Shown piece by piece: positions 1 through 11,760 of a stretch of 64,000 bases of DNA. Numbering within the stretch: the stretch's first letter is position 1; each line of letters opens with the position of its first letter. The position numbers were made by a program, and so were the translations under genes. Source of the DNA: Dactylorhiza incarnata (lineage: Eukaryota > Streptophyta > Magnoliopsida > Asparagales > Orchidaceae); the NCBI GenBank assembly GCA_033032865.1, contig JAWHQI010000272.1, positions 3,658,001-3,722,000 of the forward strand, given 5' to 3'. Under the pieces are notes generated by a model. That model was not told the origin of the DNA, did no database searches, and worked only from the letters and a program-made list of their open reading frames with translations.

Positions 1-2044
1 CACAACGGAAACACTATCAGAAAACACAGAAGTTGTCCATAACTACATATGAGTAACTTGGCTTTAAGGCCTTACAAAACCGGTGTTCAAATCATCATAC
101 ATACACTACAAAACATTCAAAAGATAAAAGCATTCCTATACTACCTCGGCAGGCAAGCCAGAACAAATAAACAAAATCATTACATGGAGGAGGACAGGAG
201 CAGATAACAATTCATGAGGCTTAGGCCTTTTTGGCTGGCAAGCTGGGTCCGGCTTGTAATCCTTGCCCTGCATCCATACACAAAAGGTATTATAACGAGG
301 GTCAGTTATGGCTGGCCATTAACGGTGTAACAACACCCCTCCTCCTGGCCATCCTAGCGGACCCCGGGGAACTACATCACCCTGCAAGTCAGCACTTCAT
401 ATGCAAATGTAATTAAACAAAAGTAATATAGAAACAATAAGTATGAGTGTCAAAACCATCATCCACATTTCTATGTTGAGCAAGTAAAATATGGGGCCTA
501 CCAATGCAGCATGTATGCAAACCTGAGTTACACCCAAGGCACCCTATGGAGTATGATTTTAACACATCACCATGCATCAACAATGATCACAGGGGTACTC
601 ATCAATTTTCCCAAAGGCATACAAGGCCAAGCCCAAGAACTTCTGTTGAGACCCCACCCACATGGCCCACAATGCCATCGGGCTTGTCCATCAGCTCGCA
701 CATTCTTGCTAGAAACATCTAGACAAACACAACTGATGCTAAGAACTCTTCCCTAGACCCAATCCACACATAGCCCATAATGCCATCGGGCTTGCCCATC
801 AGCACAGGCGATCTCATTAGTTAAGACAGAAGGGACTTGTCTTGTCGGGTCACTCTCCACACATGAAGTCCAGCATTCACGGGCTAGCCAGCCGACCACA
901 AAGACCAATCCACACCTTCACACACAAACAGGCATCACAAGCCATTCAGTACACACAAGTTTTTCCATCCAAAGCCAACGTTCATTCTCACACGAAAATA
1001 TAGGAGCAACACAATGATGTTTTCACCGTAATCAAATTTCTTGCAAAATCCATAAAATGCATGTTAAGCAACATCACCGAATCGGACTATCGGTCGCGAT
1101 TTTGGCTTCACCCACAATGCCTAATCCACTAACGGAGCGGATCTCTGATACAAAATCATGTCGGGACGGACTCAATTGACCCGATAGTGGTTCCTATTTA
1201 ACCAAGGCGACCCTAACCCCTCTCACTTGAGAGATTCGGTGCCAAAAATGCAATAAAGGAAAGGCAAAACCATAGATGTCATGCATGCATCATGTAATAT
1301 CTAGTTGCCAACCTAAATCACCTAGAGGGGGGTGAATAGGTGATAACTGCGTCTTTTGCGGAATTAAAAACTTGATGAAATAGAACGCACAGAAAGCAAA
1401 TCACAAACACACACGACACACGAAATTTATAGTGGTTCCCCGTTCTTGGGTACTCCACTTGCCGGCCTCGCCAATCTAGCACCACAGCTAGGCTTGACTA
1501 CTTCACTATAACTCGGATCAAGAATAATCCTACAATCTCGGAGTCAACACTCCTACAATCTCGGAGATAAATCTCCTACAAACTCAGAGAAAATCTCTCT
1601 TACAACTCGGAGACAAACCTCTCCTACAACTCGGAGACAAACCTCTCCTACAACTCAAAGAAAACTTCTCCTGCAATCAAATGTAAATTGAGATTGATAC
1701 AATACTTATCAATACATAAACAGATCTGAAAACCCTGTGAGATATTCTTCCTTCTTGAGGCTTCAAAAGCTTTGACTTGTTGTCGATGAGGAAGAATTGA
1801 AAATAACTCAGATCTGACCTTCTTCGATTCGACTTGATCCAATAGATTCAGTAGAGGATGGAGCAATGATCAATCGAACATTTTCTTCCACTGGAGAGAA
1901 TTGATTCAGAACAGTAGATCGATCTCTAGCAATGGCGACAGGCGACACTTTCTCATTCTTCTTGGAATGAATAAAGAATTAGGGTTAATGAATTGAATGA
2001 ATGATTCCTTTTTCCTGTTTGTGATTAATCCTTAAAAGAGAACC

Positions 2045-2052
2045 TTATATAG
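2045..2052 (-). promoter_or_regulatory. TATA box of the solo LTR
   Basis: CTATATAA on the minus strand, just downstream (in minus sense) of the palindromic repeats at 2180-2860. This is the expected U3/R layout. Confidence 0.5.
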
Positions 2053-2179
2053 CCAAGGACTTAATGGCATGAATTAAGGTAGGATTAACCTTAAACAAAA
2101 TCATAAGAGCCGTCGCATTAGACGGAAGGAATTAACGTCCCGACAAACGGACAGAAATTACTTAAAGAACTAAAACAAA

Positions 2180-2860
2180 ACTTCTCGAGAAATACAAAGC
2201 TTCTCGAGAAATTGCAGCTTCTACCAGAGAAAATACATAGAAGGAATTACGGGAGATAGAGATAAACTTTTCGAGAGATAAAGGATTTCTCGAGAGATGG
2301 AAGGACGTCTCGAGAACAATTGGCTTCTCAATAAAAACAAACTTAGAATAACTTCACTGGCAGATGAGAAAGACTTTCCGAGAGACAGACATAATTCTCG
2401 AGAGATTGTTTTGATTTCTCGAGAAACTCAAGTCTTGCCGAGAAACCTTTAGAAACTAGAAATAAAGGATTGAAAAGGATTTCTCGAGAAAGGAATTTGA
2501 AAAACAGAACAGCGCAAAGTCAATTCGTCGGCCGAGAAAAATTCGTCGAACTGAGCTCGAAGAAATCACTTCAGTTCGTCGAACGGCGATCAACGAAACT
2601 AACTTCAATTTCAGTAAAAACAGAGATCGATGAAACCACTTCAGTTCGTCGAACGAAGCTCAATGAACGGCGATCGACAAAACTACTTCAACTTCAGCAA
2701 AAATAGGGATCGACGAAACCACTTCAGTTCGTCGAACGGAGCTCGATGAAATATGAACTCAGAACTTTGGTATAACAGTCCATCGAACGGTGCTCAACGA
2801 AACCACTTTAGTTTGTCGAATGGAGCTCGACGAACTCACCAAATTTTGTCGAATGGAAAA
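2180..2860. repeat. Palindromic sub-repeats in the LTR promoter region
   Basis: Two sets are visible. From about 2180 to 2490 the palindrome TTCTCGAGAA and close variants recur at least seven times. From about 2540 to 2860 a unit of roughly 60-80 bases carrying ACCACTTCAGTTCGTCGAAC recurs about four times with decay, together with ATCGACGAA and GCTCGATGAA pieces. They lie upstream of the minus-strand TATA box, so a promoter or enhancer role is possible but not shown. Confidence 0.75.
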
Positions 2861-3871
2861 TACTTAGGACAAATATTTCTTCTTCTCTTGGACACTAGCT
2901 GCACCTCCAAACCTTGGGCTTCAATAGTCTTGAAAATGAAGTGTATCCCAATAGAGAGATCACACATGAGTCAACACCATGTTCCACACAATGAGGAATT
3001 ACATTGTATGAAACTGTGCTTATTGACCCACTGTGACCTGACATTGGTCTACACTTAGCAATATGAACCTGCAAGAATAATACTAGAAAGACATATCAAA
3101 TACACTAGCAATTCAATCTTGGTTCAAGGGTGACTTCCCACAAATCAAGGTGATTGTGGATATAATACCCAACACATCCTAAAGACCGGGAGGAGAGATT
3201 TCATTACACTTTGAGATCTCTTCCTCTCCATGGAAAACTCGAGTAGCACTTATGAAAATGTGTGCCTTCAAGCCCTTTCCGCAATGTCGGTCTCGGATCA
3301 ACGAATGGAGCTCCGAAGTTCCAACAATGGCGGAAGCAAGGTTGTCTTATTCATCTGGTTCCTCTCACTCACCTAGCCGCAAAGTCGTTAATGACCTTAG
3401 AATTGAAAGGGGAGAACTCCTCTGCCCTACTGAGGGCTCTCAGACGGACTGATCTAAGCCCTTGGATCAGAATCCAAGGAGTTTGGACTCCCAAAAACAG
3501 CCACTTGCGTATCTGGCTTCGCAACCTTCCGCACCGCTCTAGTTCTACCACGTCGCGCTAGCATCTCGATGACACCTTCTCGACCAACCTTCTCGACGAA
3601 CCTTCTCTATGAACCTTCTCGATGAACCTTCTGAACGCACACTACTAATGCCAGCGTTAACACTACCGTGTTGCGTCTAGTAACAGTACGCATTTTACAC
3701 TTTCTAGGCACTTTCTACGGCGCGACGGTAACACTACTCCGCCGAGTTAGCATCTCGACAGCACAGACCTTTTTTCGATGATAGGGTACTAATCCCAACG
3801 AATAACAACCGTCAGCGGTAGCACCTACCGCATAGCGTTAACTAACAGAACTAGAAAATTAGGGTGTTACA

Positions 3872-5040
3872 ACCTCCTCAGGTTTAGGCCCTTCTGTGTG
3901 TTAATATATTTGAGGTTCTTGTGATACGAGAAGATCTCATAATGAGCCTCTTACAGGTAGTTTGTCCAAATCTTTAAAGAATAAATCACAGCCTCAAGCT
4001 CAATATCATGTATAGGGTAGTTCTGCTCGTGCTTCTTTAACTGTCTAGAGGCATATGCTATGACATGGATGTACTGCATCAACATGATGCCCATACCCTG
4101 ATAGGCTGCGTCAATGTAAATCTAAAATCCTTCATTCTCAGCTGGAAGGGCGAGGATGGGAGCTGAGGTAAGCCTATCCTTCAACTCCTTGAATGCTGCC
4201 TCGTACTTCGGGGTCCAAGTAAATGGGGCATCCTTCTTCGTTAGAGTGGTGAGAGGGAGTGCTATCTTCGAGAATCCTTCCACGAATTTGCAGTAGTAGC
4301 CCGCTAATCTGAGGAAACTATGGACATCTGATGCTGACTTCAGCTGAGGCCACTCCCATACTTCATGCACCTTGGCCGGGTCTACTGCCAACCTAGCTCC
4401 ACTGATAGTATGCCCAAGGAATGCCACCTCCTGTAGCCAAAACTAGCACTTCAATAAGTTCACAAACATCTGATGCTCCCTTTAACTTTCCCAGAATTAA
4501 TGCCAAATATTGGGTATGATCTTCCTCGGTCCTGGAGTAGATCAAGATATCGATTATAAACACGATCACAAAGACGTCCAAATATACCTCAAATATGCGG
4601 TTCATCACGCTCATGAATGCGAAATCGGCATTCATGAGCCCAAAAGGCATCACCGTGAACTCTTACAATCCATAACGTGAGTTGAACGCCATCTTCGGAA
4701 TGTCCTCCTCCTGGACCCTCAACTGATAGTAGCCTGATCTCAGGTCGAGCTTGGAGAACCAAGGAGCTCCTTCCAGCTAATCAAATAACTCGTCAATCCT
4801 CAACAGCGGGTAAGTGTTCCGCACTATCAACCAGTTGAGCTCTCGGTAATTCATGCATAGTCAGAGTGACCCATCCTTCTTCTTTACAAATAGCACGGGG
4901 GCTCTCCATGGCGATGAGCACGGCCTGACAAATCCTGAATCTAATTGCTCTTAGAGCTGCATACGGAACTATGCCAGCTCATTTGGTGCCATCTTGTATG
5001 GTGTCTGGGATACATGCCACCTCCCGATACCAATTGAATT
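3872..5040 (-). pseudogene. Reverse transcriptase / RNase H remnant, chromovirus
   Basis: RT would copy the element RNA and RNase H would remove the template. The frame is broken into pieces. The N-terminal RT, including YRELN- and [15 protein letters not shown] stretches, is readable between about 4690 and 5000. MPFGLMNA and the palm motif fall in 4393-4653. The LGHTIS thumb region lies at 4122-4427. RNase H, with a [10 protein letters not shown] start and a [17 protein letters not shown] core, runs to 3872. The palm motif reads FIID where the family has F(I/V)DD, so a catalytic aspartate is lost. RNase H is cut off after LNLRR. Confidence 0.85.
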
Positions 5041-5246
5041 TGGAAATCCACGCCTCGGTGCGGAGGTAGTAGGGTAACCTCTCCGGAAATACATCAGGAA
5101 AGACCTGAACCGCTAGAATATCAGCAATGGAGACCTCCACCTCCACCATTCAAAGCAAACCAGTTATACCTCATCCCCCTGTTGGTGGGCCTTGACAGCC
5201 TAAATAATTGATAATAAAAGATGGGAAATGGGTCTAATACCTTTGA

Positions 5247-5567
5247 TCACCGCCTCAGTACAATCCTCTTCGTCGGGTAGTCGATCCTTGCATGGTGCCA
5301 ATGCAGCCAAGTCATGACCAAGATCAGATCAAAGTCTGACATCTTCAGAATCATCGTCGGTGTATCGAATAACTTTCCCCCGATCTCCACTTCCATGTTG
5401 CACTTGGCGGACGACACTATCTCTGACCCATCCGAGAGTCGCACCTTCCTGTAGGCGCCTTCAAAATACTGAATCTGGTCCAAATCCTCTATGAATTTCT
5501 CTGAGATGAACGAGTGTGAGGCACCCATGTCAAATAAGGTGTGTGCAGGTTTTTCGCTGATAAACAC
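5247..5567 (-). pseudogene. Aspartic protease remnant, chromovirus
   Basis: The retroviral-type aspartic protease that cuts the Gag-Pol polyprotein. About 106 residues are open. The active site reads LFDMGASHSF where DSGASHSF is usual, so the residue after the catalytic Asp is changed. The C-terminal part WLHWHHARIDYPTKRI corresponds to the conserved DWL..H.A.IDC block of Tekay-type proteases. It sits between gag and RT as expected. The open frame is a piece of a longer polyprotein and its first Met is internal. Confidence 0.8.
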
Positions 5568-5657
5568 TATACCGATGGTGGTTTTGGTTGTTCAGTTACA
5601 AGCTTTTAATAATAACTAGGGTTTTTGTAAGGTACTAAGTAATTATAAAAGAAAACA

Positions 5658-6446
5658 CTAAAGTACCTGTGATGACCTCCTCGGGGTTCCTTTCTTGAGC
5701 CAAGTCCAGACCGTACATCTGCTCCGGTCTTCAGCCTCTACCGTGATGTCCTCGGCCCCGACCTCATCCTGGGCTTCGGCCCTGATGTGCTGGAGGGGTT
5801 GTGGTAGGGGAAGGAGGAGATGGAAGGAATCTTTGGGGGCATTGGACATGGTTGTGCCCTGGCTGGTTGCACTCAAAGCATACCACTAGAATGCATCCCC
5901 TTTCCTCATATCTCTGTAGGTCATGGATGCGAAGTGGTGGTGGGGCAAGTACTGTAGGGGGCGCTTCTCCAGCCTGACATTCGTATGAGGACGTCCCATG
6001 CCTCTCTTATCTCTTATGATTCTTCCCCACTGTGGGCTTCTGCTGCTCTCACAGAAAGTCATCCCATCTGTCAACCTCTTCCCTCTTCCTTGCACCATCA
6101 TGTGGTTTCTCTCCAATTTCTTTGCATCCTCTATGAACTTGGCCAGACTACCATCAGTAATGAACAGTAAAGCCTGCCTGAGGAGATCTCTAAGTCCTTT
6201 ATAGAACCTCTTTGCATGTGCATCCAGTGCTGTAACTTCTACGGAAACTACCATGTTGGCCTGGCAGATTATACTGGCGAGCATCTCCTGGATCGTATCC
6301 AACCATTTCTTGGTCTTAACTGCATTCTCCATCTCATGGTACACTGGTCGTGAAAGTTTCCTGAAGGCACTCAAATTGTTCGATCCCAGATTAGGCTGAG
6401 GTGTCGGGACCTGTTGTGCCCTAAAAGCTTTGAGGATGGCCGTCAA
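5658..6446 (-). pseudogene. Gag remnant with zinc knuckle, chromovirus
   Basis: Gag forms the particle and binds the element RNA. The open part (5886-6446) has FRKLSRPVYHEMENA, KKWLDTIQEML and KRFYKGLRDLLRQ, which fit the capsid region of chromovirus gag. A CCHC knuckle (C-x2-C-x4-H-x4-C) is readable at 5839-5880, but in a different frame from the adjacent open frames, so at least one frameshift separates it from the capsid. Downstream (5658-5838) is proline-rich linker. The start is uncertain because the N-terminal sequence to about 6540 is decayed. Confidence 0.75.
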
Positions 6447-6706
6447 TATCAGTCCCAGCTCTGACTACTGGAATGGAGTGGCAATCAGTGGGGGAGGGAT
6501 GGTAGTTCGCGGGTCGGTGTTCCTCGGGGGCTACACAAAAGGTAGGGAATATATTAGAAGTTGACCTAACTCATTGATTATATGGACAATTTTGTGTGAT
6601 TTCACATATGGGCACAACATTGCTTTCAATGTTTTAGTTTGTCTGCAAACTAATGTTCAGGCGGGGTGACCCTATGTTTTGTGGACTTCTTTCTCGTTGG
6701 ATGATT

Positions 6707-6721
6707 GTTTGAGTGATACCA
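6707..6721 (-). other. Primer binding site, tRNA-Met type
   Basis: The minus strand reads TGGTATCACTCAAAC, two bases inside the end of the 5' LTR. The first eight bases match the usual initiator tRNA-Met primer site TGGTATCAGAGC. Confidence 0.65.
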
Positions 6722-8085
6722 GTTGTAAGACCCCACCCATGGATTTTTACATCGAGACATCTGAGGTGGTCTTATGCCCAGAACCGCCACCTTATGGTAA
6801 CACCAACACACGGGTTAGTCGCCACTGCAAGACACCGATCCAACCGGCAAGAATGACCAACTAGGACAACATGAGAATAAAAAGTAAGCAATAAAGACAA
6901 GTCCACAATCACGTATATATATGAGATAATAAGAGTCCATCAATGAGTACTAAAAGAAAGAGTAAGGGCTTATGCCCCATACACGTCCAAAAATGTTAAA
7001 AACTCTATCTCACTCTAATAAATGCGGAAGCTACTCAAAACTCACAACTGCTCGGGGAAGGATTGTAGTAGTGTGCTGCAACTGCTCCTCAAGTCCTGCC
7101 ACACCGTCCTGCTGGTCATGCTGCTGCTCCGGCTCTAAATGCACTTGGTGTTACGCCCACATCCGACTGTTAGTCAAAAAGATTAGGACATTTTGTCCCC
7201 GCCTCCCTCCACGACTCCTAGGCACTGGGCGGGAGGATGAAAAAGGAGGACAAGCAGTATAACAAAGAGGGTGACAAGGCTCTAACTAGAAAGTATGTAT
7301 ATATTGAGACTATGATGATGTATAAAAGCTATGATATAAGTTCTATATATACTAGAGAAATAATGAAAAGCTGTGGCGCAGTAAGTAAAGTAAGTAAGGA
7401 ACAACTCCACTACCATCACAGAAGCGTACCTTAATTTATATGAATGCCCATACAAACTTATAAGTTAAGATTTCCAGTAATTAACTCATCAAATTAAAGA
7501 GCACATAATAGTTTATGCAATGTAATGTAATGTATTATGTTATTGTTCATGCAAGTGCAACTCACCCACGCGACTCTGTGAGCACAGACCTTTGGTCAAA
7601 CTTTTTGGAGATAGCTAGTATCTTAGGTACTACCGCCGTGGCTATGGAAGCAGTGGATCGGGTCCTCCACTCCTAGGCAATATGCACACTACCAAACCTA
7701 GACCTTACTTGCGCTTTTGTACATGTCCTGGATACACCTCTTGAGTTTCTACGTACCCTTCCTGTAATCCACCAGTCTTTTGTGATCGGGTGTGGTTTAT
7801 TAGGGATTGTACTCCAGACTGCAGTACAATAACCTACTGTCCCTCTAAACCACCACAGCTCATCAGAGTCAAGGTACTTCCATCAGTGTGCCGACTAGAC
7901 CAATACCGAAGACCCTCCACTAATATGCACATGCAAAGTACTACATCAACAACCCTAGCCTCCAGCTCGCAGGACTAACTTGTCCTCCATAACCAACTAT
8001 ATCCCTTAACACGGGATGAGGTTTACTAGTATCGTTATTCACCTACTTAATCCAATCTTACTAAGTGTTTAATTATACTTAGAGA

Positions 8086-8195
8086 TTTTAGGTGAATCTT
8101 GGACTTCCCGAGGACTGCGCGATGAAGGGCTCGCAACGGTACCAGGCAGTATGATGGGTTGACATCCAAACCTACCTTTCCCAAGATATTTAAAT
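8086..8195. other. Block shared with the Athila leader
   Basis: The stretch from TTTTAGGTGAA through GGACTTCCCGAG, GCAACGGTAC and TATGATGGG to CCTTTCC reappears in the same order, with substitutions, downstream of the PBS in each Athila unit (29345-29460, 38867-38983, 45237-45352). Its function is unknown. Confidence 0.6.
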
Positions 8196-8639
8196 CTTTT
8201 TGATGGCTATCTCTAAATCCATCTCTCGATGTTACTCTTATTAATCTAGGATAGACTTATAACTCCTTGTGCACTGTATGTGGTGCAACCCCAAGCTATA
8301 CTAATCCATATGCTACAAGATTACTTCCTGAGGTGCATATGATCACGTTAATGTCCTACAATCATAGTCCTAGTTTATCAAAAATCCAAGTGTTATTGAT
8401 GGTCAAATCTATAGTTCTCATTTTTACTAAATGTAGACAAAGTTCATGCATTACATAAGACATATCTCCTATGAATCAACTATCAAAAATATGTGGCCGA
8501 TTGATCTCTAATTTATTCTAGAGGTTCATCATGTCATGTAAATTGATTTACCAGATTATCGTGTATTTATAATTTAATTTGTCCATACTGTAATATTTGA
8601 TAATATATAACATCGTCCAATTTTACAAATGAAGTACTA

Positions 8640-9680
8640 AATTGTGATATCCAAATATTCCAAGAAAATTACCATATGTTTATTATGACATAAAAATAGG
8701 TATAATAGAGAATCAAAATTTTCCAGAATAATATGACCATTAAAATACCATAAATACATTTATGGGAAATTTGCATATTGAACATGAACTATATTATTTA
8801 TTCATCCAAAAATTCCAATTAATTTTACAGAGACATATATTACTCTAACAAGTAATTAAACAGAATATTGGAATTTTCCAGGTTAATCTAACATTGATTA
8901 TTTCATAAGTTCACATGTGAGAAAAATCCAAATAAATGCAAAACTCAGAAAAATGTTGTTCACAAATTCTCAAAAAATTCCAGAGATATGCATTACTCTA
9001 ATAATTGACTATCCAGAATATAAACATCACTCTAATAAGTGACTATCCAGAATATTGGAATTTTCTAGTTTAATTAAACCATGATTATTTCTTAAATTCA
9101 CATGTGAGGTAAATCCAAATAAATATAATATACATAGAAACTGATGTTCAATAATTCTCATTAAATTTCCAGAGGTGTGTTATGACATAATAATATATAT
9201 GGCATAGATTTTGGATTTTTCCTATCTGATTTGGTCACAAATATTTCATTAACTTAAATGTGTGACAAATAAAATATTTACTTAAACTATAAGAAATCAT
9301 ATTCCCAAAATACCCATTAATTTTCCAGAGGTTCATCCTATTCTGAAAGTTTCTAGTCAGAGTTTTAGAATTTTATAAGTTATTTTGATCATAAACATTT
9401 CATATTTATTTAAATGTGACAAATGCTTCTAATAACATTTCACCAGAAAAATCATACGCAAAAATTTCCATTAAATTCACAGAGGTGTATCTTGACCTAA
9501 CTAACCAAGTGACTGAGAATTGGATTTTGCTAAATGATTTAGTCATATTTATTTCTTTCACTTAAAAGTGTGACATACACATTATAAATGAAATACTTAT
9601 GGAATTTAAGTCCGTAAATCCCAAATTCTCCAGGGGTGATATATTCCAGCATAATACATGCATGGTCAAAATCTTGTTGA
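8640..9680. repeat. Decayed tandem repeats, period about 150-190 bases
   Basis: AT-rich stretch inside the LTR. A CCAGAG or ACAGAG core followed by a (T)ATTACTCTAA or TGACATAAT-like tail recurs near 8830, 8980, 9172, 9327, 9479 and 9631. The intervening TTCACATGTGAG and AAATCCAAATAAAT are also repeated, at about 8915 and 9100. A short exact duplication, ACTCTAATAA-TGACTATCCAGAATAT, is at 8995-9055. Confidence 0.5.
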
Positions 9681-11099
9681 CATGCAACAAGCCATTTGAG
9701 AAAAATACTCCAAATATACATTTGTGCTAAATGCACCCCATTTCCAAACATACAAGGTTCATGCAAATGGAATTCACCCACATGCAGAAAGCCAAATTGT
9801 CCAAAAAATTTAACAGTAGCATATAGTGACCTATTTTACATTCTACCAGAAATTTGGGTCACTTTGAGGTGGGGTAGCCATGTTTATCACCTATAAATGG
9901 TTAATTAAATTTTGTATAAACTATAGAAAAATATTCCCCAAAAATTCTAATTTTTGGATGGGAAGTCAATCTAGGTACCCCTCATGTATGGCCAAAATTT
10001 CAGCTCCATGCAATGAGTATATACTTAGGAATTTATAAAATAAGGTCTACGGTACCTTTAGGACACATCCCAGTAAAACGGAGATTCTGGGGGTTGTTTA
10101 GCACCAAATTAAGTGATTTAAAATCCCATGGATAGTTAAGACCATAGGCTACATCTTTCATATTCAACACTTAACCTAGATCTGCCTGTAAGTGGCCTTA
10201 AACTAAGCATGAAGATGTCTGATTATATGTGACAAAATCATTAATTGAATTAAAACATTTAGGGTTGTGGGTAGCGGATCCTGCACGAAACCTAAAGCAG
10301 ATCCAACAGGATCCGTCATCTCCTACCTCCAGCCAATGACAGGGATTGTCCCAAGCTGGGCTAACTTAGATGGAAATTTCTCGGCCATCCACTGGCCTTC
10401 ACGGCCGATCACAACCACCACCTCCTCCGTTGAGGTGGTGGTCGTCAATTGGCGACGATAAGGTGGATGGAAGCCACATCTCTAGCCATCCAGAGCAAGG
10501 AATTAAGCTCGGCAAGAACTCAATAAAGCCACATGGAATCAGGCTCAATTGAGCCTGATTCCTCTCATATTTGATCTAAGATTCTAGCACAGAGGGAGGG
10601 GAGGAGAAATGAACCCACAGTGGGACTTGTCACCGGTATTTCTCTGGTCGGCCATGGTTGCCATCGTCTCCAGCGATACTTGCTCAAAATCTCGATTCTA
10701 CACCGATTTCAAGTAAAAGTTCTGTCTCGACTGAATGTAGCTCTCTAAAGGTGCTGGAGGGATCACTTTGGCATGCGAAGGGCTATAACTAGGACAGTTA
10801 CATAGAGGGTCACAGTTTTCCCTTGGTTGATCCTCCTAGATGCCAAGTGGCATAGGGGAAGCTGCAATCCGGCTGAGAACTTCATGAGGGGTTTGGGAAG
10901 GGGAATGGGGGTGCCATGTGGCCTCCATTCCCATTTCTCTCATGGCCTCATATGGAATTTGTGGGAATTTCAGAAATTGCCCCCATGTATGTCTCCCCTT
11001 TCTAAATTAAGAGGGAATGGGTTGTAATTAGGTCATGGGCTACAGAATGGGCTAACCTTGAGGGCCATAGCTCATTGAAATTGGCTTGGGCTCTCATTT

Positions 11100-11760
11100 C
11101 TCCTCTTTGGGCTTAAGTTTAACCATGGTTGACTTTAGGGTTGACTTGGTCGATTTGATGAGTTGACTGATCCCACATGTTGGTGGTGAGTCATATGACA
11201 CAACCCAATGTTGGTTTGGCCATGGTGGGGCCTTGATTGGGCTAATTGAATCATTTAGGTGTGATTTTGACCTAAATTGACCTAATTTTGAATTTGGTAA
11301 AATTCGGTCAATTGGTTGACCCAATGTTGGGGCTTCTGGTCAATTGAATCTCTATTAGGGTTTGGAATGTAGTGGTGGGGTCAATTTGATCGTGTGAAGT
11401 CTAATTGAGACAATTTGGGTTGAATTGGGTTATGTTGACCTGGAGTTGACTTTGGTCAATTCCATGAAATTGGTTGAGCCCAATGGAATTTTTATTCTTT
11501 AATGGTCTACCTTAGTGGTTAGGAAGACATTGGTGGGGTCAATTTGGCCAATTGAAGCTCAATTGAGCCAAATTAGGGTAAGTTGACCTATGTTGACTTT
11601 GGTCAAGTTGGCTAGCTTGTATGACCAATTCATGAAGTGAATGGTCAATTGCTTCTCCTTTAGGGTTAGTGATGTGGTGGTGGAGTAAATTTGAGTTTGT
11701 GAGTTTAAGTGGAGGTGATTTGAATTAGGTTGACTTGTGCTCCTTTGTGTGCACTAGGTA
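11100..11760. repeat. TTGAC-rich stretch of the LTR
   Basis: TTGAC occurs about ten times and GTCAA about six times in roughly 650 bases, mixed with TTGGTCAATT and AATTGGG words. In minus-strand sense this is the U3 end of the LTR. TTGAC(C/T) is the core of the plant W-box. Low-complexity expansion is the simpler explanation. Confidence 0.4.

Larger units (their letters stand above)
1293..3174 (-). mobile_element. Solo LTR, Sirevirus-like Copia
   Basis: The block starts TGTAATATC and ends ATACCCAACA, so on the minus strand it reads TGTTGGGTAT...GATATTACA. Near its left end is CCTAGAGGGGGGTGAATAGG, also present at the matching place of the Copia LTR at the right edge of the window (63709-63740), and both continue into TTTATAGTGGTTCCCC. 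It is flanked by CATCA (1288-1292) and CATCC (3175-3179), a probable 5-base target duplication with one change. No coding region or second LTR adjoins it, which fits a solo LTR left by LTR-LTR recombination. A minus-strand TATA box and two sets of palindromic sub-repeats lie inside. Confidence 0.75.
1..3871 (-). mobile_element. Arm of an LTR element (element X), interrupted by a solo LTR
   Basis: The sequence ends at 3871 in GTGTTACA, which on the minus strand reads TGTAACACCC, a common start of plant Gypsy LTRs. The next base lies inside an RNase H reading frame of the neighbouring Gypsy remnant, so this is the edge of a separate insertion and not that element's own 3' LTR. The rest of X runs off the left edge. 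Bases 1-1292 and 3180-3871 hold no coherent reading frame. At about 3570-3640 a CTTCTCGA-GAACC unit is repeated several times. The lineage of X cannot be set without its coding region. Confidence 0.5.

Noticed and set aside
3252..3561. Overlapping short frames on both strands near 3.3-3.5 kb
   Set aside because: They overlap on both strands, have no domain, and lie in the LTR arm of element X.
3860..6730. Reading 3871 and 6724 as the inner ends of a matching LTR pair
   Set aside because: The flanking sequences (3180-3871 versus 11180-11874, and 1-1292 versus 6724-8000) do not match, and 3872 is inside an RNase H frame.
8102..8165. Possible 5S rRNA-derived sequence (GGGAAGTCC, CCCATCA on the minus strand), as in Cassandra elements
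   Set aside because: Only the two ends resemble 5S rRNA; the internal promoter boxes are not recognisable.
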